NCBI RefSeq assembly: GCF_937870815.1
Contig: NZ_CALMZS010000215.1
Coordinates: forward strand, 1 to 36,558
Source of the DNA: an uncultured Brevundimonas sp.
GTDB lineage: Bacteria > Pseudomonadota > Alphaproteobacteria > Caulobacterales > Caulobacteraceae
Direction of reading: 5' to 3'
DNA: 36,558 nucleotides
Below are positions 30,731 through 36,558 of the stretch, one piece after another (position 1 is the stretch's first letter; each line of letters begins with the position of its first letter). Under the pieces are notes generated by a model. The model had not been told where the DNA came from and ran no database searches. It saw nothing but the letters and a program-made list of their open reading frames with translations. Made by a program: the position numbers and the translations under genes.

Positions 30731-32653
30731 ATGAAAAAGCGCTTCGCCTTCATTTCCGGCCTGAGACTGGCCCTCACCCTGGTGATCATGGCGCTGGCCG
30801 GAACCTTGCCCGCCGCAGCCCAGGCGCCCCTGTCTCCGCAGGACGCCTTCGACCTCTCGGTCACCCGCACCGAGGCCGGCGATGTGACCTTCGCGTGGCG
30901 CATCGCGCCCGGACACTATCTTTACCGGGGCCATACCGTGGCCACGGCGGCGGACGGCAAGACCGCGCTCGCCCTGGACCTGGCTCCGGGCCAACAAAAG
31001 GACGACCCCGGCTTCGGCGTCGTCGAAATCTGGCGCGACGCCGGCCAGGCGACCCTGACCCAGGCGACGCTCGAGGGCGCCGGCTCTTCCCAAACGGTCA
31101 ACATCACCTATCAGGGCTGCGTCGAGGACTCGATCTGCTACCCGCCCGTCACCGAGACCGTGGCCCTGCCGGTTCTGCCGGAAGGCCGCGCGGCGCCCGC
31201 GCAAACCCTGGCGACCAGCGACCCTTCGGACGCGGTCGCGGCGAGCGCCAGCGCCCTGGCGATCGCCGCCGCCGAAGCGTCGTTCGCCGAAAGCCCCGGC
31301 GGCGGCGTCGCCCCGGGTCCCGTCGCCTCCGGAACCGGCGAGGTGCAACTCCAGTCGGGCGGCGGAATGGTGGAATCCCTGTCCCTGCACGGCGGCGCCC
31401 CTTGGGTGCTTCTGGCCTTTTTCGGTTTCGGAATTCTGCTGGCGTTCACGCCCTGCGTCTTCCCCATGTACCCCATCCTCGCCGGCGTGATTGGACGGGG
31501 CGTGGACGGGCGCGACCCCCGGCGGGGTTTCATCCTGTCCGGGTCCTATGTTCTGGGCCTGGCGTCCGCCTTCGCGCTTCTGGGCATGGCGGCCGCCTGG
31601 TCGGGGCAGAATCTGCAGATGGCGCTGCAATCCGTCTGGGCGGTCGGCGCGCTGTCGCTGGTCTTCGTGGTTCTGGCCGCGTCCATGTTCGGACTGTTCG
31701 AACTCCAACTGCCGTCCGCCTGGACGTCGCGGCTGTCGGTGGACCGGGGCACGGGCCGACGCTCGGCGCCCTCCGCGGCGGGCATGGGATTCGTATCCGC
31801 CTTGATCGTGGGGCCCTGCGTCACCGCGCCGCTCGCGGGAGCCCTGCTCTACATCGCCCAGACCGGCGATCTCGCGCTGGGGGCCGGCGCCCTGTTCGCC
31901 CTGGGTCTCGGCAAGGGCGTGCCGCTGATCATGTTCGGCACCATGGGCGCGCGCCTTCTGCCCAAAGCCGGCCCCTGGATGAACCGCGTCAAGGCCGTCT
32001 TCGGTTTCCTGTTCCTGGCGACCGCCTGGTGGCTGGGATCCCGCATCCTGCCGCCGGTCGTGCCCCTGGTGACTGGCGCCGCGCTCCTTCTGATGGCGGC
32101 CGCGGCGCTCGGGCTGTTCCAGCGTGATCCGGCGCACGGCCTCGGCGCGCGGATGGCGCGTGTCGCGGGGCTGGCGGCGACCGTCTGGGGCGTGATGCTG
32201 TTGGTGGGCGCGGGCGCGGGCGCGACCGATCCCCTGCAACCCCTCGAGCCCTTCGGCGGCGTCCGGGCGGCGGCGGCTCCCCCGGACTACACCGAAACCG
32301 TGGTGACCGACGAGGCCGGGCTGCGACAGGCGACCGCCCTGGCGAGCCAGTCCGGACGGCCGTCGCTGGTCTATTTCACGGCGGACTGGTGCGTGAGCTG
32401 CAAGGTCATCGAACGCGAGGTCTTCGAGGATCCTGAGGTCCAGGCCCGTCTGGGGGAGGTCTCGCTGATCAAGGTCGATGTCACAAAGACCGACGTCGAG
32501 GCGCGGTCCCTGATGGAAGCCTTCGCCGTGGTGGGGCCCCCGACGATGATCTTCCTGGATGCCGAAGCGCGCGAGCCCGCCGATACGCGGATCGTCGGCG
32601 AAACCGGAGCCAAGGGCGTTCTTGACGCCCTGACCCTGGCGCAGGGAGGCTGA
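30731..32653 (+). CDS. dsbD: Thiol:disulfide interchange protein DsbD
   Basis: 640 residues from ATG 30731. Signal peptide to A-A-A-Q (31). The alpha domain has Cys130 and Cys136 in 'QGCVEDSICYPP', with the same six-residue spacing as E. coli DsbD. The membrane domain has eight helices with Cys242 in 'FTPCVFPMYPIL' and Cys363 in 'GPCVTAPL'. The gamma domain is thioredoxin-like with W-C-V-S-C (554-557). All six redox cysteines are present. It moves electrons from cytosolic thioredoxin to periplasmic partners, here probably the TlpA- and DsbA-like proteins encoded next. No ribosome site is visible. A long frame on the other strand is a shadow. Confidence 0.94.
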   Translation: MKKRFAFISGLRLALTLVIMALAGTLPAAAQAPLSPQDAFDLSVTRTEAGDVTFAWRIAPGHYLYRGHTVATAADGKTALALDLAPGQQKDDPGFGVVEIWRDAGQATLTQATLEGAGSSQTVNITYQGCVEDSICYPPVTETVALPVLPEGRAAPAQTLATSDPSDAVAASASALAIAAAEASFAESPGGGVAPGPVASGTGEVQLQSGGGMVESLSLHGGAPWVLLAFFGFGILLAFTPCVFPMYPILAGVIGRGVDGRDPRRGFILSGSYVLGLASAFALLGMAAAWSGQNLQMALQSVWAVGALSLVFVVLAASMFGLFELQLPSAWTSRLSVDRGTGRRSAPSAAGMGFVSALIVGPCVTAPLAGALLYIAQTGDLALGAGALFALGLGKGVPLIMFGTMGARLLPKAGPWMNRVKAVFGFLFLATAWWLGSRILPPVVPLVTGAALLLMAAAALGLFQRDPAHGLGARMARVAGLAATVWGVMLLVGAGAGATDPLQPLEPFGGVRAAAAPPDYTETVVTDEAGLRQATALASQSGRPSLVYFTADWCVSCKVIEREVFEDPEVQARLGEVSLIKVDVTKTDVEARSLMEAFAVVGPPTMIFLDAEAREPADTRIVGETGAKGVLDALTLAQGG

Positions 32654-32654
32654 G

Positions 32655-33452
32655 ATGGGCGCGATCGTCATCGGGCCTCTGGTCCTGTCCGCCGAACGGT
32701 TCGCCATCATTCTCGGCGTGGCGGCCTTCCTGATCGTGTCAGGGATTCTCGCGAGCCGGGTGAGCGGACGGTTCAACCCCTGGAGCACGGTGGTGGCGCT
32801 GGGCGGCGTGGCCATAGCGCGCCTGGCTCATGTGATCGGTCACTGGTCCTATTTCGAAGGGGACCTGCTGCGAATTTTCGCCGTCTGGCAGGGCGGTTTC
32901 TCCTGGCCCTGGGCCCTGGTCGCGGTCGGCCTCGCCAGCCCTTTAATTCTCAAACAGCGCCGTCTGATGGCCTATGGGCTCGCTCCCGTGATCGCGGCGG
33001 TCTTCGTCTGGAACGTCGCCTACCAACTGACCGCCCAGACCGACGCCAAGCCGATGCCGGACCTTACCCTGGCTCAGATCGACGGCGCCCCGCTGAACCT
33101 CGCCGAGGGCGACGGCCGACCGACCGTGATCAATGTCTGGGCCACCTGGTGCCCGCCGTGTCGCCGGGAAATGCCGGTCCTGGCGGCCGCCGAGGCGGCC
33201 AATCCGGACGTCCGGTTCCTCTTCGTCAACCAGGGCGAAGGTGCTGAAACCATCAACCGCTTCCTCGACGGCCAGGGCCTGGAGCTGGACACCGTCCTGC
33301 TCGACGAGGCGATGGCCTTGCCGAGACACTATGGGACCCTCGGCATTCCGGTGACGCTGTTCATCGACGCCGACGGCGCCCTGCGAAAGTCGCACATGGG
33401 CGAGATTTCGCCCGAACAGATCGACGCCGAACTGCAGGCCATCGCCCGCTGA
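32655..33452 (+). CDS. Membrane TlpA-type thioredoxin with Lgt-like N-terminal domain
   Basis: 265 residues, starting one base after the DsbD stop. The first 125 residues have about four helices and the pieces 'VALGGVAIARLAHVIGHWSY' and 'IFAVWQGGFSWPWALVAVG', which recall the A-R-L-x-x-V and I-x-x-W-Q-G-G regions of prolipoprotein diacylglyceryl transferase (Lgt). The length is too short for a full Lgt. From about 130 on follows a thioredoxin fold of TlpA/ResA type: 'VINVWATWCPPCRREMPVLA' with W-C-P-P-C, then 'GIPVTLFIDADG' with the cis-Pro. It should sit in the periplasm, anchored, and receive electrons from DsbD. The N-terminal part may carry electrons itself or be an anchor; that is open. 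Confidence 0.85.
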   Translation: MGAIVIGPLVLSAERFAIILGVAAFLIVSGILASRVSGRFNPWSTVVALGGVAIARLAHVIGHWSYFEGDLLRIFAVWQGGFSWPWALVAVGLASPLILKQRRLMAYGLAPVIAAVFVWNVAYQLTAQTDAKPMPDLTLAQIDGAPLNLAEGDGRPTVINVWATWCPPCRREMPVLAAAEAANPDVRFLFVNQGEGAETINRFLDGQGLELDTVLLDEAMALPRHYGTLGIPVTLFIDADGALRKSHMGEISPEQIDAELQAIAR

Positions 33453-33489
33453 CGGTTCCACATCATTCGAGACAGCACTGGAGAAGAGC

Positions 33490-34164
33490 ATGCTCAACAC
33501 ACATCATATGGTCGCCACCGTCCTGGGCGCCCTGGCGCTCGCCGCCTGCAACCCCGCGGGAGCCGAGAATTCCACGACGGAATCCGCCGGCACGGCCACG
33601 CAGGACGGCGCCCTCGTCACCAGCGTCGGCTTCGCCGACCTGCTGCGGACGCCGGCCGCGCCGTTCATCGGGGCGGAGAAGGCCGACGTCACGATCATCG
33701 GCTTCATGGACTACAACTGCCCCTACTGCCGCCAGATGAACCCGGAACTGGCGGCCCTGCTCGAAGCCGACCCCAAGGTCCGCATTCTTTACAAGGACTG
33801 GCCAATCTTCGGCGAGCCGTCCACGGCCGCGGCGCGGACCGCGCTCGCGGCTGGCTATCAGGGCAAATACGAAGCCGTTCACAACGCCTTCATGCGCTCG
33901 GCCAATCGCATCGCCGGCGAGGACGACATTCGGACCCTGGCTGAATCCGCCGGCGTGGACATGACCCGGCTGGATCGTGACCTCCAGACCCACCGGGCCG
34001 AGATCGACGCCGTCCTGGACAGAAACAAACGCGAGGCCTCCGCGTTGGCCCTTCAGGGCACGCCGGCCTTTATCATCAACGGCAACCTGATCCCCGGGGG
34101 CATGCCCCTGGCGCAGCTACAGGCGGTGATCGCCCGCATCCGCGCGGGCGAACCGCTGCGCTGA
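33490..34164 (+). CDS. DsbA-family thiol oxidoreductase lipoprotein
   Basis: 224 residues; GGAG before the ATG. The N-terminus 'ATVLGALALAACNPAG' holds a lipobox L-A-A-C, so the mature protein is bound to a membrane in the periplasm. The thioredoxin fold with helical insert shows 'TIIGFMDYNCPYCRQM' (active site C-P-Y-C), 'ILYKDWPIFGEPS' and 'GTPAFIINGNLIPG' with the cis-Pro. This is the Com1/BdbD/ScsC type of DsbA-like proteins. Paired with DsbD it is probably a reduced isomerase or reductase (ScsC-like) rather than an oxidant; ScsB-ScsC pairs elsewhere work in copper or oxidative stress. Confidence 0.87.
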   Translation: MLNTHHMVATVLGALALAACNPAGAENSTTESAGTATQDGALVTSVGFADLLRTPAAPFIGAEKADVTIIGFMDYNCPYCRQMNPELAALLEADPKVRILYKDWPIFGEPSTAAARTALAAGYQGKYEAVHNAFMRSANRIAGEDDIRTLAESAGVDMTRLDRDLQTHRAEIDAVLDRNKREASALALQGTPAFIINGNLIPGGMPLAQLQAVIARIRAGEPLR

Positions 34165-34180
34165 ACGGAGCACGACCGCC

Positions 34181-35620
34181 ATGGCCCATCTGACCCTGCT
34201 TCAGCTCAACGATCTGCACGGCTATCTCGAGTCTCACCCCGAAATGGTGCGAACCGGAGCCGGCTGGCAGTTCGAGAGGCTGGGTGGGCTGGCGCGCATC
34301 GCCTCGATCTTCGCCGAGGCGCGGGTCGAGGCGGGGGGCGCCGCCCTGACCCTGGACAATGGCGACACCTTCCACGGCTCCTATGTCGCCCTGGAATCGA
34401 AGGGCGAAGCCCTGGTTCCCCTGATGAACGCCTTGAAGATCGACGCCATGACGGCGCACTGGGAGTTCGCCTATGGACCGGCCGGCTTCGCCACGCTCGC
34501 CGCGCAGCTGGACTATCCGGTGCTGGCCGCCAATGTCTTTCGCAAGGCGGACGGCGCTCCGGCCTTTGACGGGCGTCGCGTGTTCGACCGCGGCGGACTC
34601 AAGGTCGGGGTCGTCGGTCTGGCCTGTCCGATCGTCGACAAGACCATGCCCCCCAGTTTCAGCGAGGGACTGCGCTTCGAGATCGGCGTCGAGGAATGCC
34701 GGGATCATATCAAGGCGTTGCGCTCGGACGAGGGCGTCGATCTCGTCGTGGTCCTGTCGCACCTCGGTTTTCCGCAGGACGTCCAGCTCGCCAAGGACAT
34801 CGATGGCGTTGATGTCATCCTCAGCGGCCACACCCACAACCGCATGCATGAGCCGGTGGTGGTGAACGGCGCGATCATCTTCCAGTCCGGGTGTCACGGC
34901 GCCTTCGTCGGGCGGCTCGACCTGGAGGTCGAGACGGGACGGATCGTGAGCTATCGACACCAGCTGATCCCCGTCGATGACGGTTGGCCCGAGGATCCGG
35001 AGATGGCGGCCCTGGTCGATAACGCCATGGCGCCGCACCGGGACAGGCTCTCCGAAGTGGTCGGTCGCACGACCCAGCCGTTGCACCGCTACGCCATGCC
35101 CAGCGCGCCGATGGACGACGTCCTTCTCGACGCGATCGCGGCAGCGGCAGAGGTCGAGATCGCCTTTTCGAACGGGTGGCGTTACGGCGCGCCGGTCGCG
35201 CCCGGGCCCGTGACCCTGAACGACCTCTACAACATCATTCCGATGAACCCGCCGGTCTCCCGCGTCGATCTGACCGGGGCGGAGATGCGCCAGCTCCTGG
35301 AAGCCAATCTGGAAAGCACCTTCGCCGCCGACGCCTATGCCCAGATGGGCGGTTACATAAAGCGCTGCCGCGGCCTGACGGTGTTCGTGAAACTCGAGAA
35401 CCCGAAGGGCGAGCGCGTGGATCGCCTGTTTGTCGGCGATGAGCCGGTCGATCCGGAGCGCGTCTACCCTTGCGCCTTCGTCACCACCCAGGGCGTGCCC
35501 AGGCGATATGGAACCGGGCGGCGCGATCTGCAAATCGATGCGATCACGGCCCTGCGACGCTGGCTGTTAAGGAACGTCGTCGGCGACGGTCTGCGGCCCC
35601 CCAGCGTCATTGTCGTCTGA
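34181..35620 (+). CDS. SoxB-like metallophosphoesterase without signal peptide
   Basis: 479 residues; GGAG precedes ATG 34181. The first strand begins at residue 3 ('LTLLQLNDLHGYLESH'), so no signal peptide is present and the protein should be cytosolic. Metal ligands: Asp11/His13, N-G-D-T-F-H-G (60-66), V-L-S-H-L-G (His194) and S-G-H-T-H-N (217/219). In place of G-N-H-E-F-D-Y-G it has 'TAHWEFAYG' (92-99), which is the SoxB form as I know it. The C-terminal domain reads 'SNGWRYGAPVAPGPVTLNDL' and 'VDLTGAEMRQLLEANLES'. SoxB hydrolyses cysteine S-thiosulfonate on SoxYZ in the periplasm; here no SoxYZ is near. The neighbour is a persulfide dioxygenase type gene, so hydrolysis of a sulfonated thiol in the cytosol is a fair guess. 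Confidence 0.82.
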   Translation: MAHLTLLQLNDLHGYLESHPEMVRTGAGWQFERLGGLARIASIFAEARVEAGGAALTLDNGDTFHGSYVALESKGEALVPLMNALKIDAMTAHWEFAYGPAGFATLAAQLDYPVLAANVFRKADGAPAFDGRRVFDRGGLKVGVVGLACPIVDKTMPPSFSEGLRFEIGVEECRDHIKALRSDEGVDLVVVLSHLGFPQDVQLAKDIDGVDVILSGHTHNRMHEPVVVNGAIIFQSGCHGAFVGRLDLEVETGRIVSYRHQLIPVDDGWPEDPEMAALVDNAMAPHRDRLSEVVGRTTQPLHRYAMPSAPMDDVLLDAIAAAAEVEIAFSNGWRYGAPVAPGPVTLNDLYNIIPMNPPVSRVDLTGAEMRQLLEANLESTFAADAYAQMGGYIKRCRGLTVFVKLENPKGERVDRLFVGDEPVDPERVYPCAFVTTQGVPRRYGTGRRDLQIDAITALRRWLLRNVVGDGLRPPSVIVV

Positions 35621-35704
35621 ACCTCGCGCCGTTCATCCCGCATCCTTTCCGCAATCATGGAAGTTATTGCGCCTGACGGCATCCGTCACGCCGGAGGATC
35701 ATCG

Positions 35705-36558
35705 ATGCGATACATCAGCCATGGCGGCGCGCAGGTGGCGGCGCTGCATGACGAGAAGACCGGCAGCTGGCAGTATGTGGTCAGCGATCCGGACTCGGGC
35801 GTGGCGGCGATCATCGACCCCGTGTGGGATTTCGACGAGAAGGCCGCCGCCACCTCCACCCGCAACGCCGACGTGCTTCTGGACTACGTCCGCGAGGCCG
35901 GTCTGAAGGTGGAGTGGATCCTGGACACCCATCCGCATGCTGACCACTTCTCCGCCGCTCCCTATCTTCACGAGAAGCTCGGGGCGCCGACGGCCATCGG
36001 CGAAAAGGTTCAGGGCGTCCAGGCCTTGTGGAAGGACATCTACAGGCTCCCCGAGAGCTTCCCGACCGACGGACGTCAGTGGGACCGGTTGTTCACCGAA
36101 GGCGACACCTTCTCGGTCGGCGGGCTGGAAGGCCGGGTGATGTTCTCGCCGGGTCATACCCTGGCCTCCATCACCTATGTCATAGGCGGCTGCGCCTTCG
36201 TGCACGACACCCTGATGACGCCTTATGCGGGCACCTCCCGCGCGGATTTTCCCGGCGGCGATCCCCATGCCCTCTACAGGAGCATTCGGGACATCCTCGC
36301 CCTCCCGGAGGACACGGGGGTCTTCGTCGGCCACGACTATGGCCCGGATGATCGCGAACCCGCGTGTTTCAGCACTGTGGCCGAGCAGCGCCGGGACAAC
36401 ATCCACGTCGGCGCCGGACGCTCCGAAGCCGAGTTCGTCGCGCTCAGGGAGGCGAGGGACGCGACCCTGCCGCTGCCCAAACTGATGCTCTACGCCCTTC
36501 AGGTGAACATCCGCGGCGGCGTCCTGCCCGAGGCGGAGGCCGACGGTCGTGTGTTCTT
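35705..36558 (+). CDS. MBL-fold persulfide dioxygenase type protein (ETHE1/Blh), 3' truncated
   Basis: 284 codons are open to the window end, so only the last few residues are missing. GGAGG lies seven bases before ATG 35705. Metal motifs: 'DTHPHADHFSAAP' (His76, His78, Asp80, His81), S-P-G-H-T, 'FVHDTLMTPYAGTSRADFPG' and 'FVGHDYGP'. The D-x-x-x-x-P-Y-x-G-T-x-R-x-D-F-P-G-G and the end 'LYALQVNIRGGVLPEAEADG' are those of the Blh/ETHE1-like branch of the metallo-beta-lactamase fold, iron enzymes that oxidise glutathione persulfide to sulfite. It closes the DsbD-led gene series seen here and gives it a reduced-sulfur theme. A BigR-type regulator, often its neighbour, is not in view. Confidence 0.88.
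   Translation, partial: MRYISHGGAQVAALHDEKTGSWQYVVSDPDSGVAAIIDPVWDFDEKAAATSTRNADVLLDYVREAGLKVEWILDTHPHADHFSAAPYLHEKLGAPTAIGEKVQGVQALWKDIYRLPESFPTDGRQWDRLFTEGDTFSVGGLEGRVMFSPGHTLASITYVIGGCAFVHDTLMTPYAGTSRADFPGGDPHALYRSIRDILALPEDTGVFVGHDYGPDDREPACFSTVAEQRRDNIHVGAGRSEAEFVALREARDATLPLPKLMLYALQVNIRGGVLPEAEADGRVF

Noticed and set aside
30704..32815. Reading frame of 703 codons on the minus strand
   Set aside because: It is the shadow of DsbD, whose six redox cysteines and signal peptide leave no doubt about the coding strand.
35567..35573. Single GTTAAGG near the end of the SoxB-like gene as a further regulator box
   Set aside because: It is a lone half-site inside a coding region, without a partner 11 bases away.
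1..36558. CRISPR array or insertion sequence
   Set aside because: No regularly spaced repeats and no transposase motif were seen in any frame; the integrase is the only mobility gene.

Overview
The window is GC-rich bacterial DNA that reads as an alphaproteobacterium, most likely Caulobacterales (Brevundimonas-like). The signs are a TadG-like pilus protein, a NodT-type efflux lipoprotein, many ATGA-overlapping start/stop pairs, and promoters that seem to give leaderless or very short-leader mRNAs. The genus is an inference from gene style, not a measured assignment.

Left edge (1-1352): the C-terminal part of a TadG-like Flp-pilus protein and a small two-helix membrane protein, followed by the 3' half of a tRNA-Val(CAC) gene on the minus strand. 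That half tRNA is the attachment scar of an integrated element. A P4-type tyrosine integrase (1516-3093) follows it.

Defence-like cargo (3299-7994): a six-gene minus-strand operon runs from 6836 down to 3299: ubiquitin-like protein, E2-like protein, JAB/E1 fusion, DUF6527 protein, ClpP-fold SDH protease, DUF2188 protein. The first five genes are tightly packed, with overlaps of 1-4 nt or a 5-nt gap. This is a ubiquitin-like conjugation operon of the multiubiquitin/Bub type with a ClpP-fold protease coupled to it, and it is the strongest candidate here for an under-described system. A ribbon-helix-helix gene diverges from it across a shared promoter carrying three GATACC repeats. A VbhA-Fic toxin-antitoxin pair follows; its fic gene is broken by one missing G in a G run.

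Backbone with decaying genes (7995-11545): a YcbB-type L,D-transpeptidase, a class I methyltransferase, and remnants of an AcfC-like binding protein, a DUF2892 membrane protein and one unrecognised gene.

Envelope, respiration and sulfur region (11546-36558): an RND efflux operon (17349-11546); an 11-kb operon (28467-17608) encoding a periplasmic 5'-nucleotidase family protein, an alginate-export-type porin, cbb3-type oxidase subunits, a triheme and a TsdA-like diheme cytochrome c, a FixI/CopA-type copper ATPase and a DUF3422 protein; a QseB/PmrA-QseC/PmrB-type two-component system (30669-28676); and, divergent from it, DsbD, an Lgt-like/TlpA fusion, a DsbA-like lipoprotein, a SoxB-like metallophosphoesterase without signal peptide, and a persulfide-dioxygenase-type MBL protein cut by the window end.

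A 17-bp direct repeat, CTTAAG-N5-CTTAAG, occurs perfectly at the RND operon, the 11-kb operon and the regulator/DsbD divergent promoter, and with one mismatch in front of the L,D-transpeptidase. It matches the box type bound by PmrA/QseB regulators. I infer that the local two-component system controls all four units as one regulon linking envelope remodelling, thiol redox, reduced-sulfur oxidation and efflux.
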